64,000 bases of DNA from Lachnospiraceae bacterium (GTDB lineage: Bacteria > Bacillota > Clostridia > Lachnospirales > Lachnospiraceae): NCBI GenBank assembly GCA_022792335.1, contig JAAWAV010000060.1, positions 1 to 64,000 on the forward strand. Direction: 5' to 3'. The position numbers and the translations under genes were made by a program. The notes beneath the pieces were generated by a model. The model was given only the letters and a program-made list of their open reading frames with translations, was not told the origin of the DNA and did no database searches. Positions 53,396 to 62,229 of this stretch are shown in pieces; the stretch's first letter is position 1; the number at the start of each line of letters is the position of its first letter.

Positions 53396-54794
53396 AGTAT
53401 TTTTCTAATTCTCTGTACAAAATTTTTCCTGAATCATTTTTTGGAATTTTATCTATTATCATTACCTGAAAGGCGTTCGGATGGAATCCGGTTTTCTTTA
53501 TCATAAAATCTTTCACAGGCTCTACCAGGGCTTCTTCTGTAATAAAAAGATACAATTTGTCATCCATACCAGCGCTGGCAACCTCAATTCCAAAATGTCC
53601 TTTTATCATCCTCTCTGTCTCGTCCAGATTCACCCGGTTTCCATAAATCTTTAAAAACCGTTTTTTACGGCCAACAATATAATAATAACCTTCTTCATCA
53701 AACTGAGCCATATCTCCTGTTTGAAGTTCTCCGTGTCTTTCGTCGCCTTTCCTAAGGTCGTCACCACATTCCGCGTAACCCAGAGTTACATTTTTTCCCT
53801 CGTAGACAAGTTCGCCAGTCACATAGGGAGTCTGAATCACATTTCCTTCCGTATCAATTAAATGAAACACTCCTCCTGGTATTGCAATCCCCATAGAGCC
53901 TTTTTTCTCGACAGCCTTTTCAAAAGGGAGGTAGCCCATCCTGGCCGTTGCCTCGCACTGCCCATACATCACAATAAATTTTTTTCCATTCTCTTTTGCG
54001 TATCGGGCGAACTTCTCATGAAGCTTTGGCGTCAATTTCCCTCCGGCCTGTGTCATCGTCTTAAGCTTTGGCAAATCCATTTTCATGAAACGTAACTTTT
54101 CAAGTATCTCATAAGTGTAGGGAACTCCCCCGAAAGAAGTCGCTCCTTCTTCTTTTAAAAATTCCCAAAATTCTTTTTGCATCAGAGACTTTTCCGTCAG
54201 AAGAAGGGTCGCTCCGGCTAACAAATGGCTGTTTATAATCGACAGTCCATAAGTATAATTCATGGGAAGCGTTGTAATCGGCCGTTCCATTTCATTCAGT
54301 TCCAGATATTGGACAATTGACGTTGCATTTACCAGAATATTTTCATAACTCTGTCGTACAAGCTTCGGGCTTCCTGTAGAACCTGAAGTAGTCAACAGAA
54401 GTCCCAGTTCTTTATAAAGGGGATACTCCGTGTGATAAGGAGTCCTCAAAAGTCCATAGCCAAAGATTTGATAAACGCAATCCATATCCGGGAATTGTCT
54501 AATCCGTTCTTCCGGTACCCACAGAAAAGAAGGCTGATAGATTTCCAGCAAATGCTCTAACAGTTCTGTTTCAAGATGACTGTTTAGCATAACCGGAACG
54601 ATTCCATGGTTCAAAAAGGAAACATAACCCAGGACAGATCCGATTCCGTTTTTACAGAGAGAGAATACAAGACATCTGTCCCCTACAACATTTGCCAATG
54701 CTCTGCTTTCTTTATTTAGCTGATCATAAGTAAGACTAGCCCCTTTATCATCTATTACAGCTAAACGGTTTTTGTGATTTTCAAAATTCCACAT
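53388..54794 (-). CDS. AMP-dependent acyl/amino acid ligase (ANL superfamily)
   Basis: The 468-residue adenylating enzyme has A3-type P-loop TTSGSTGSPKLV, A5 MYGQCEATARM, A7 GELQTGDMAQ, A8 GRKKRFLKIYGNRVNLDE and the A10 lysine in PKNDSGKI. It likely activates a carboxylic acid (fatty, hydroxy or amino acid) and loads the acyl carrier protein encoded two genes upstream. The substrate cannot be predicted by eye. Confidence 0.9.
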   Translation of the reverse strand: MWNFENHKNRLAVIDDKGASLTYDQLNKESRALANVVGDRCLVFSLCKNGIGSVLGYVSFLNHGIVPVMLNSHLETELLEHLLEIYQPSFLWVPEERIRQFPDMDCVYQIFGYGLLRTPYHTEYPLYKELGLLLTTSGSTGSPKLVRQSYENILVNATSIVQYLELNEMERPITTLPMNYTYGLSIINSHLLAGATLLLTEKSLMQKEFWEFLKEEGATSFGGVPYTYEILEKLRFMKMDLPKLKTMTQAGGKLTPKLHEKFARYAKENGKKFIVMYGQCEATARMGYLPFEKAVEKKGSMGIAIPGGVFHLIDTEGNVIQTPYVTGELVYEGKNVTLGYAECGDDLRKGDERHGELQTGDMAQFDEEGYYYIVGRKKRFLKIYGNRVNLDETERMIKGHFGIEVASAGMDDKLYLFITEEALVEPVKDFMIKKTGFHPNAFQVMIIDKIPKNDSGKILYRELEKYYG

Positions 54795-54818
54795 TGCGTC
54801 ATTTTCATCTCTCTTCTA

Positions 54819-55976
54819 TTATCTGTGAATTAGCCAGTCATCTGGATTTGGGAATCTTCCCGCACTCTCCCACGCAATATCTTCCCGAAATTTTCTCGCA
54901 CACTTTCTACACATATCACTTGGTCTGCACAGTTTCCGGAGTACTTCAAAACCGTCCTCCGCTTCGAACAAATTTACGGCGTCTTTCGTTTTTAATTCTG
55001 AGGGCCGCTTACCCAGACTCTCGGCCATAAAATCAATATACATGCCTTCCGGACACTTTCCGATATATCCATTTTGTAATTGATAGCATCCGGCTCCTGC
55101 ACACATTTCATTGTTCCAATCTGCATCATATATGGAACTCAAACTCATAAATTTTGCGAATGTTTTTATTTCTTTTGTTTCAATTCTCGGATCATATTTT
55201 AAATGATAATTATGAAATATTTCCAATATCTGCGGAACTAGCTTCACCGTCGGTGGATACGGAGTCACATTGATAAACGCCTCATTTTTTCTGATTGCTT
55301 CCCAGAAGGCTGGCTCCATATTAGGAATAAGTAAGCCATTGGTTGTAAGCATAATTCCTGACTTTGGAAAATATTTTCGACTAATGCCAATCATATCCAA
55401 ACAAAGAGAGGGTTCCAGAAGTGCCTCTCCCCCTAAGATGGATATCAGTCCAATACCAGAAAAAATCTGTGAAGCCTTGCACATCGAAGCTTCAAATTGT
55501 CCAATGTCGGCTTTTAGCCTTTTTTTTACAAATGGAGCAAAATGTGTGCATGCTTTACAGTTCAGATTACAGTCATCGCACACATGAGTTTCTATGAGTT
55601 GCAAAAAAGGTCTCTTATCTTCCATGGAAATTTTGTCAACAACTGAAAAATCAAACTCTCCCTCTATGATAAAATCTCTCTTTGTATCCATCATAGTAGG
55701 ACGGATTGCATATACAGGCTTTAGGATTCCCATATCATGCAAAGTAAGGAAAATCTGATTTCCTCTCCCTGGCCAGGGAACAGCAATCAGTATTATGTCA
55801 TATACTATCTGGCTTAACTGAGTAAATGAAACTACTGGTATCTCTCCTGGCCTTTCTTCGTCAATATCTATCCAGTCTACAAAACAGGCAATCTTCACAT
55901 TTATTTCCTGATAAGATGACAAAACCTGAACTAGCCATTCTCTATGTATTTTGTGTGCAATTATCGCTATATCCAT
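54819..55976 (-). CDS. Radical SAM protein with N-terminal Rossmann-like region
   Basis: The 385-residue protein starts with a divergent form of the recurrent module (IAIIAHKIHREWL, then ACFVDWID, then IILIAVPWPG). A radical SAM core follows with C136-x3-C140-x2-C143 and ILGGEALLEPSL and MLTTNGLLIPN. A C-terminal cysteine cluster (CAGAGC, KCPEG, then CRPSDMCRKC) looks SPASM-like and is in the usual place. It lies between the carrier protein and AMP-ligase genes, so it may act on a carrier-bound or sugar substrate. Confidence 0.85.
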   Translation of the reverse strand: MDIAIIAHKIHREWLVQVLSSYQEINVKIACFVDWIDIDEERPGEIPVVSFTQLSQIVYDIILIAVPWPGRGNQIFLTLHDMGILKPVYAIRPTMMDTKRDFIIEGEFDFSVVDKISMEDKRPFLQLIETHVCDDCNLNCKACTHFAPFVKKRLKADIGQFEASMCKASQIFSGIGLISILGGEALLEPSLCLDMIGISRKYFPKSGIMLTTNGLLIPNMEPAFWEAIRKNEAFINVTPYPPTVKLVPQILEIFHNYHLKYDPRIETKEIKTFAKFMSLSSIYDADWNNEMCAGAGCYQLQNGYIGKCPEGMYIDFMAESLGKRPSELKTKDAVNLFEAEDGFEVLRKLCRPSDMCRKCARKFREDIAWESAGRFPNPDDWLIHR

Positions 55977-56032
55977 TATGATCCCCTTATATTTCAGCGC
56001 TTAAAATTTCCCTATATAGCAATTGAAGAAAG

Positions 56033-56272
56033 TCAAAATTCTATTCCATAATTTTCGGAAAGAATCTCCATCCCCTTTTTGAAAGAGTCTAATTCGATGA
56101 TATCATCTGTATCCATCATGATATCGAAAGTATCCTCAATCGCTGCAATTAGCGACATATGACCGACAGAATCCCATGCGGCAACAGACTGATATTCCAG
56201 TTGTTCCACAGAATCTTCCGCAACTTCCAGTGCCTCTACAAACGCTTTTATATAATTCTCTTTATTACTCAT
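56033..56272 (-). CDS. Acyl carrier protein
   Basis: This 79-residue carrier protein starts at the ATG at 56272 behind AAGGAGG. The phosphopantetheine serine is S35 in AWDSVGHMSL. The rest is the acidic helical fold with DTDDIIELDSF. The context (AMP ligase, type II thioesterase, LuxE/LuxC) says it is a dedicated carrier for this pathway and not the fatty acid synthase ACP. Confidence 0.92.
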   Translation of the reverse strand: MSNKENYIKAFVEALEVAEDSVEQLEYQSVAAWDSVGHMSLIAAIEDTFDIMMDTDDIIELDSFKKGMEILSENYGIEF

Positions 56273-56295
56273 CTTGTCCTCCTTATCGGTTACAA

Positions 56296-57366
56296 TCATT
56301 TCATCCGTTCACAAGGGATCGCATATAGAACAGTATCGATTGGATGCGGCCTATGACATCTGAAAAAATATACATAATCTTTTACTTTGCTGTTTATAAA
56401 CTGAAAAATATGATAAATATCATCTCTTTTATGATAAGCAGAAATCATTAATAAAGGACGATATTTCTTTATCGTATTTTCCGCACCATATAATGCGGCC
56501 ATCTCAAATCCTTCTATATCCATTTTGATAATAGTAACTCTCTTTCCTTTAGATAAATTATCAATGGTATCAACCAGGATTTTTTCTTCCCCTTTTTCAT
56601 CAATTTTAGAAAAAACATCGCCAGATGGCTGAAATTTAACATCCCCCCTTTTCTCTGATATTCCCATCTGGTACGTTATAATTGACTCCCAGTGATTCTG
56701 CTTTATATTTTCCAGCAGACAATTGTAATTATTTTGATCTGGTTCACATGCTATTACTTTTTCATAAACGCCAACAATATTAATAAAATCTCTGATACTG
56801 TCGCCATCATAAGCGCCACAGTCGAATAAAACCTCATTATCTGTATATTTCCAAGGGGAGTCCTCAAAAAAATATTGCGGAGTTATGATGTATGGAAGAA
56901 TTGGTTTATAATCTCCAAACAGCTTCTCATTCAAAAAAGCTTTTAAAGATTTTCTGGAAAGTTCATCATACAGTGTATGATACACCATTTTAAAATTTTC
57001 CTTATTTTGGGCAAAAAACTCTTCCGAAATAGATTCTGTTGCCGTCACTTCAAATATATCTGGGAAAAAATAAAATCTTCTACAACCTGGCCAGTGATTT
57101 TTTAATTCTGCCTCTGACTTATAAAATGTTTCAATATGCCCACAAATGATATTATATTCTTTATGAATCGCTAAAACTTCACTACGCGCAAAATACCCCC
57201 TCCCTGGTATCTTGGCATATGAATCATCAACTACAAATCCATCGATCTCAATCTTATCGGCAACTAACCTTTTTTCTATCAGGCTTGCCATCAATTGTGC
57301 TCCCCATATAAAAGTTGGTATTTTACTCTCCTTGATTTCTTTGCAAAACAATTCTGTCCTTTTCAT
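56296..57366 (-). CDS. FkbM-family methyltransferase with N-terminal Rossmann-like module
   Basis: Residues 1-115 hold the recurrent module (TFIWGAQLMASLI, then GFVVDDSYA, then NIICGHIET). The C-terminal half is an FkbM SAM-dependent O-methyltransferase: LFDCGAYDGDSIRD (SAM loop), IACEPDQNNY, and IIKMDIEGFEMAAL. FkbM enzymes methylate hydroxyls of sugars and polyketides. It is likely to methylate a glycan residue or precursor. Confidence 0.88.
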   Translation of the reverse strand: MKRTELFCKEIKESKIPTFIWGAQLMASLIEKRLVADKIEIDGFVVDDSYAKIPGRGYFARSEVLAIHKEYNIICGHIETFYKSEAELKNHWPGCRRFYFFPDIFEVTATESISEEFFAQNKENFKMVYHTLYDELSRKSLKAFLNEKLFGDYKPILPYIITPQYFFEDSPWKYTDNEVLFDCGAYDGDSIRDFINIVGVYEKVIACEPDQNNYNCLLENIKQNHWESIITYQMGISEKRGDVKFQPSGDVFSKIDEKGEEKILVDTIDNLSKGKRVTIIKMDIEGFEMAALYGAENTIKKYRPLLMISAYHKRDDIYHIFQFINSKVKDYVYFFRCHRPHPIDTVLYAIPCERMK

Positions 57367-57390
57367 TATTAAGTCTCCACGTATTTTCTT

Positions 57391-58128
57391 TTATCTTCTT
57401 CCACCATCCACTCTGATGATTTCTCCATTGATGTATGAAGATTCTTCTATCGCTAAAAAATAAACTACATTCGCAATTTCTTCTACATTGGCCATCCGCC
57501 CTTCTGCGGATCTTTCTATTATGGCAGAGGATTCCACCTTTTTCAGGTGATTCTCTTTTAATAGCTCTGTATTGGTCGGACCCGGAGCCACAGCATTGAC
57601 TCTGATTCCAAATTTTCCGACTTCTGCCGCCAGATCCTTTGTTAAAAGATTAATGGCGGCTTTCGCTGCGCCGTAAACGGAATCACCCTCGTTTACATCC
57701 ATGGAAGCGATGGAAGATAGATTAACAACGGAACCGCTTCTTTGGATCATCATTTTTCTTAAACTAAACTGTATGATTTGATAAGGTGCAAAAAAATCAA
57801 TCTCAAATAGTTCCCTTGCTTTTTGAACTGGGGTCCTTTGAAAGGTTTCGTAATGTCCGATTCCTGCGTTGTTAATCAGTACATCTATTCTTTCTTTTGC
57901 AGAGAAAATACTTTTCATTCCCTCTTTTATTTGTTCCTCATCGTCAAGTTCAAAGTATACAGGTTTGATCCAAACATGATTGATAGAAGCAAGTTCCGAA
58001 ATAGTATTCTCGAACTCTTTATTTTTTCTCCTTGCATGAGCCCACACATTCCATCCGTTGGAAACAAATTTCTCCAGTATTGCTTTTCCTATTCCACGAT
58101 TTGAACCTGTTATGATTGCATTTCCCAT
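57391..58128 (-). CDS. SDR-family oxidoreductase (FabG-like), glycan locus copy 1
   Basis: The 245-residue classical short-chain dehydrogenase has the cofactor loop GSNRGIG, NNAGIG, the active-site SSIAS and Y-x3-K in YGAAKAAIN, and a C-terminal VDGGRR. A basic pair after strand 2 (HARRKN) favours NADP(H). It is similar in layout to the SDR at 63253-63984. Position beside the transketolase pair suggests reduction of a sugar keto group or epimerisation through one. Confidence 0.88.
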   Translation of the reverse strand: MGNAIITGSNRGIGKAILEKFVSNGWNVWAHARRKNKEFENTISELASINHVWIKPVYFELDDEEQIKEGMKSIFSAKERIDVLINNAGIGHYETFQRTPVQKARELFEIDFFAPYQIIQFSLRKMMIQRSGSVVNLSSIASMDVNEGDSVYGAAKAAINLLTKDLAAEVGKFGIRVNAVAPGPTNTELLKENHLKKVESSAIIERSAEGRMANVEEIANVVYFLAIEESSYINGEIIRVDGGRR

Positions 58129-58129
58129 A

Positions 58130-59113
58130 TTATTTTCTCAATGCCTCATCGATCCTGTCTGCTATCTGGTAAGCTGATAATTGACAGACCTTCAATAAAT
58201 ATTGATAATCCCCTGCCTTTGGTACAAAATCATTCATTCCCAACAGTAAATGCTTCGGTCTCTCGGAAACTCCGGCAAGAGTCTCTGCCACAGCCGCCCC
58301 CAACCCGCCGATCACATTGTGTTCTTCTACTGTAACAATCAATTTGTGATTTAATCCTTTCAAAACAGATTCCGTATCGAAAGGTTTTATTGTATGCATA
58401 TTCAATATGGTAGTGGTTATTCCCCTGTCCTTCAACAACTCTCCTGCCTTGATACATTCATCCAGTAAGGATCCGCATGCGATAAGAAAGACATCCTCCC
58501 CCTCTGACAGAATATTTGCTTTTCCTATTTCAAAATGATACTGGAGGTCAGAATTGATAATCGGAAGCCTTTCTCCACCTGTCAGTCTGATATAGGTAGG
58601 ATTCTTTGTTCTCATTGCTTCGTAAATGCTATAATATATTTCGATTCCATCACTTGGAGCAATTACTGTCAATCCAGGTATTGCTCTCAATAAAGCTATA
58701 TCGCCAATCCCATAATGAGAACCGCCAAATCTGGAAATAGCCATGCCGCTTCCCATTCCTATTATTTTTACATTTGAACCCATAAGTCCCAAAAGAACAC
58801 GAATCTGATCGGCACATCGGTAACTTGCAAAGGCTCCCCATGAGGTTGCAATCACAGGTAGATTCTCATTAGCCATTCCCGCTGCCACTGAAATTAAATT
58901 CTGTTCTGCAATACCTACATTTACATAATGTTCAGGATACTCTTTCATAAACCTGGAAAACCCGGAAGCGACTCCTAAATCTGCGGACACTGCAAAAAAG
59001 TCGTATCCGTCTCCAGCCATATCATATACTGTCTGCCCCAAGACTCCTTCTGCTCCCATATGGGAAAGAAATTTCAGGTTTTTCTTCGATAATGTCAACA
59101 TTTTACAACCCAA
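58130..59113 (-). CDS. Transketolase, C-terminal subunit (split enzyme)
   Basis: This protein of about 327 residues carries the pyrimidine-binding and C-terminal domains: SADLGVASGF, YVNVGIAEQNLISVAAGMA (glutamate that activates TPP), SWGAFASYRCADQIR and APSDGIEIYYS. With the partner encoded immediately upstream it should form a TPP-dependent ketol transferase. The start is ambiguous: TTG at 59113 has GGAG six bases away, while ATG at 59101 lacks a site; the upstream stop overlaps either way. Confidence 0.9.
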   Translation of the reverse strand: MGCKMLTLSKKNLKFLSHMGAEGVLGQTVYDMAGDGYDFFAVSADLGVASGFSRFMKEYPEHYVNVGIAEQNLISVAAGMANENLPVIATSWGAFASYRCADQIRVLLGLMGSNVKIIGMGSGMAISRFGGSHYGIGDIALLRAIPGLTVIAPSDGIEIYYSIYEAMRTKNPTYIRLTGGERLPIINSDLQYHFEIGKANILSEGEDVFLIACGSLLDECIKAGELLKDRGITTTILNMHTIKPFDTESVLKGLNHKLIVTVEEHNVIGGLGAAVAETLAGVSERPKHLLLGMNDFVPKAGDYQYLLKVCQLSAYQIADRIDEALRK

Positions 59114-59918
59114 TCTCCGCTTTTGCCTGTTCCAGTAATTTTTTATTCAGTACCCTGTCGTGCCAGGAGTAATCTCCTTCCATAAACGAAATACCTTTTC
59201 CTTTTATGGTTTTTGCGAGAATTGCCAATGGTTTATCTGTGACGGTTTGAAACGCTTTTTGAAGTTCTTTAAAATCATGTCCATCTACCTGTACTGCGGT
59301 CCATCCAAAGGATTCCATTTGATTTTTCATATTGTTCCATGTGATGATTTCCTCCGTATTTCCATCTGCCTGTAACCCATTCAGATCAACTACAAGTACC
59401 ATATTATTCAGCTTTTGTTGTGCGGCAAGCATAATCGCCTCCCAGACAGAGCCCTCGTCACACTCGCCGTCTCCTACCAAGCAGAAAATCTTTTGATTTC
59501 TTCTACGCCTTTTGGCAAATATCGCTCGCCCAACTGCATAAGGCAATCCAATTCCTAAACTTCCAGTAGAACATTCAATGCGAAGCTTTTCATCCTTCAT
59601 CAGTTCTTCCGGATAGTCAGAGCCATTTTTTTGATACTGTTTTATAAATTCATTCCCAATCAGACCTGCCTCATTCATCACTGCGTATTGCGCTAACGCC
59701 GCGTGCCCCTTACTGACAACCAAGATATCTCTGTCCCCAGTAGGAACCTCAGGAACAGCAAAATTTGAAGCGCCACATATAATAGAAATCAAAATCTCCA
59801 CACAAGACAAGGATCCTGCCCAGTGAACCTTTTCCTGACAGTGATCTGCCACAGAAACAATGATTTGTCTGACTCTTTTCGCCTTTTCTTTATAAAAAAT
59901 CCAATCGTTTTTATTCAC
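59103..59918 (-). CDS. Transketolase, N-terminal subunit (split enzyme)
   Basis: The 271-residue TPP-diphosphate-binding half has SKGHAALAQYAVM, GSLGIGLPYAVG, and the TPP motif GDGECDEGSVWEA ending in VVDLNGLQADG. It pairs with the C-terminal subunit downstream. Split transketolases occur both in central metabolism and in secondary sugar pathways; its place between LuxC copy 2 and an SDR argues for a dedicated role in modifying a sugar or aldehyde. Confidence 0.92.
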   Translation of the reverse strand: MNKNDWIFYKEKAKRVRQIIVSVADHCQEKVHWAGSLSCVEILISIICGASNFAVPEVPTGDRDILVVSKGHAALAQYAVMNEAGLIGNEFIKQYQKNGSDYPEELMKDEKLRIECSTGSLGIGLPYAVGRAIFAKRRRRNQKIFCLVGDGECDEGSVWEAIMLAAQQKLNNMVLVVDLNGLQADGNTEEIITWNNMKNQMESFGWTAVQVDGHDFKELQKAFQTVTDKPLAILAKTIKGKGISFMEGDYSWHDRVLNKKLLEQAKAEIGL

Positions 59919-59957
59919 TTTATCCTATCCAATCAAACTTTAGATATCGTTACTTTT

Positions 59958-61160
59958 TCATAGAGGAAACGAAATATTGACTTTCCTTGATAGACTTTCT
60001 ATCACATCAATTCCATCCCATTCCAGTGATAATTCCTGAGTATGCCCCATCGGAACGATTCGATCAACTCCTCTTACTCCATATTTCTGAATTATATTTT
60101 TTATATGCTCTGGGTTCACACCATAATAACTAACTGTCTGGCAGGGTTTTCTCAATAAAGGAACGATTTCTTCCAGTTCATTTGCCGTATATTCAAAAAA
60201 ATATCCCATTCCCACTTTATAATCCAGTAAATCCCCCCAAATATATTCTATTTCTACCCGAACCAGCTCCATCCCGTCTGTAACATAAGATAGGTCCTTC
60301 TCTCTTGCTGCCAACATACAAAATCGGAGTAGTTTCTCACTTCCAGCGAGAGGAGGCAGTTGATAGTCCGCCAGTTCTTCCTTCAGCATGGTCCAGAATA
60401 TCTGCTTTGCCTTTTCTACTTCTTTTCCCGTCCAGATGATAAGATGCGGAGAGCTGCAGGCATTCTGATCTACATAATAAGTGTCATGATAAAAGTCTTT
60501 GGCAAGCACCTGATAGTTTCCCTGTAAATAGCGATCCGAATCAATGATACAGAACGAATCCCTGTCTGCAAAACATATCTCTACAGCCCTTGGTGATATG
60601 GGAAACTGCCGGATATATTGAATAGTAGCATTTCCTCCCCATACTACCCTCACATCGCAAATCTCTGATAACTGTCTGGTTATTTCTTTCTCATGCCCAT
60701 ATCGGATAATGTAGATATAATCTCTAAGATATGCAAAGCGCTCTTCTTCCAATAGTTCCCTGATTGCTCTGCAAATTACGTCTACTTCTTCAAAGGATCT
60801 TTCAGAAACCCTAACAATATTTCCATTGCCGGAAAGCAGCCCATAAATCAGCGATATGGCAAACTGTATCGGTATATTTGCAGGGGTTATATGAAACACG
60901 ATTCCTCTTCCCATCCGTAAGAAGCCATTTTTATAGGTTTCGCTCAGATGCTCCAGATTTTTCTTTCTTATCCAAAACGCGAACGCCACAACATCTGAAT
61001 ACTGTCTGATTGTAGCATCTTTCAAAAGCTTTGAAGATAGGGTTTCCAAAAACATCAGAATATTCGGATGAAAGACTTCCAGGGCTTTCACTTCTTGTAT
61101 TTTACAAAAAAGCTCTTGATTTCCAACCAAAAAGCAGAGGTCCTTATTTTCCGGCCGCAT
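59958..61160 (-). CDS. LuxC-family acyl reductase (copy 2)
   Basis: The 400-residue acyl reductase is paralogous to 50353-51567. Shared segments are GRGIVFHITPANIP, VVWGGNATIQYIRQ, ADRDSFCIID and DQNACSSPHLIIW with the likely catalytic cysteine. The ATG at 61160 gives a 17-base overlap with the LuxE-like gene, identical to copy 1, and supports this start over the one 30 bases upstream. It should release an aldehyde from the acyl group activated by its LuxE partner. Confidence 0.88.
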   Translation of the reverse strand: MRPENKDLCFLVGNQELFCKIQEVKALEVFHPNILMFLETLSSKLLKDATIRQYSDVVAFAFWIRKKNLEHLSETYKNGFLRMGRGIVFHITPANIPIQFAISLIYGLLSGNGNIVRVSERSFEEVDVICRAIRELLEEERFAYLRDYIYIIRYGHEKEITRQLSEICDVRVVWGGNATIQYIRQFPISPRAVEICFADRDSFCIIDSDRYLQGNYQVLAKDFYHDTYYVDQNACSSPHLIIWTGKEVEKAKQIFWTMLKEELADYQLPPLAGSEKLLRFCMLAAREKDLSYVTDGMELVRVEIEYIWGDLLDYKVGMGYFFEYTANELEEIVPLLRKPCQTVSYYGVNPEHIKNIIQKYGVRGVDRIVPMGHTQELSLEWDGIDVIESLSRKVNISFPL

Positions 61161-62229
61161 AGGTATCACTACACCCCCTAATTTCAGCATTTTTGATTCG
61201 TCCGAATATTTTTATGTATTTTCCTTTTCTTCCACAGGGACAGTCATCTTTGCCAACAATCATTCCCTCATCCTCTGTCAAAAGCGAATTGCCAGGGTAG
61301 GATCTTGGTAAAACAGATAAGACTTGAACCATCCCTTTTTCTCCTTCCTGGCATAAAGAAAAATCTTCTGTATGTCGGATAAGTATATCCGAATAAATAC
61401 TGGCATGAAGATGTCCGTATTCACATTCCGCATAAATACATCCTGACTGTTCTGCCATGCTGTAGTGATCCATAAAACGTCGCAGACCGCATAAGTCACG
61501 TCCCCTTTGTTTAAATCTTTCTGGAGTAACTGACTCCGACTGTAGTTTTTTCCAACCGCCTCCTGTCAGCAAATATCCCTTGGAACAGTCCAGATTAAGT
61601 CCTCTTTTCTCAATTTCATTGTAAAAAGATTGCCATACCATGAAGGTAAATCCAAAGATCAGAAATGTATCTTTTCCATAGTTTCTCAGAAATTCCTGAA
61701 CACTTTCTACATTCAGAGACATATCGTCGTTTAACGCAAATACCATTTTCTTCGCTGCAAAGTCCAATCCCATTATCGTCGCTCCCCTTGCAGAGAACAT
61801 TTTTCTGTCGCGAATCACCTGGGGGGTATCAATCACAAGCATTGGCAGTCTCTTGGTCCCGACAAAATTTCCCAGGAGGCGCAACAGGACTTTCTGCTGT
61901 AAGATAGCGGTCTCCTTATCTAAAAAAATCTGTGATTGAAGCTGTCCGGTGGTTCCCGATGATTTCATGACTTTAAATACTTCTCTGTCAGGAATACTTT
62001 TTAATTCCAGTTCTTTAAAAATTCTGACTGGTAAAAAAGGAAACTCTCCCAACCGTCTTATTTTGCGAAGTCGCTCTCTGTCATAACCAAGTGCATGCAA
62101 AATGTTCCCATACTGTTCGCAGTGGAGGCTATGAAATTCAAGCATGTCTTTTAATTCTTTGACAAGCAATTCTGTTTTTTCTCCCTCCATCAATGAATAA
62201 GGGGATCGTTTATGAAAATCATCAATCAT
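61144..62229 (-). CDS. LuxE-like acyl-protein synthetase (copy 2)
   Basis: The 361-residue partner of LuxC copy 2 has SSGTTGQLQS, MFSARGATIMG, GFTFMVWQS, TGGGWKKLQ, HYSMAEQSGCIY and the C-terminal CPCGRKGKYIK. It is about half identical to copy 1 and keeps all adenylation motifs, so both appear functional. Different acid specificities are likely. The start overlaps the NeuB-like gene by eight bases. Confidence 0.88.
   Translation of the reverse strand: MIDDFHKRSPYSLMEGEKTELLVKELKDMLEFHSLHCEQYGNILHALGYDRERLRKIRRLGEFPFLPVRIFKELELKSIPDREVFKVMKSSGTTGQLQSQIFLDKETAILQQKVLLRLLGNFVGTKRLPMLVIDTPQVIRDRKMFSARGATIMGLDFAAKKMVFALNDDMSLNVESVQEFLRNYGKDTFLIFGFTFMVWQSFYNEIEKRGLNLDCSKGYLLTGGGWKKLQSESVTPERFKQRGRDLCGLRRFMDHYSMAEQSGCIYAECEYGHLHASIYSDILIRHTEDFSLCQEGEKGMVQVLSVLPRSYPGNSLLTEDEGMIVGKDDCPCGRKGKYIKIFGRIKNAEIRGCSDTYAAGK

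Noticed and set aside
50353-62229. Bacterial luciferase (lux) operon
   Set aside because: Only luxC- and luxE-type genes are present, in two copies, with no luxA, luxB or luxD. The neighbours are sugar and carrier-protein enzymes.
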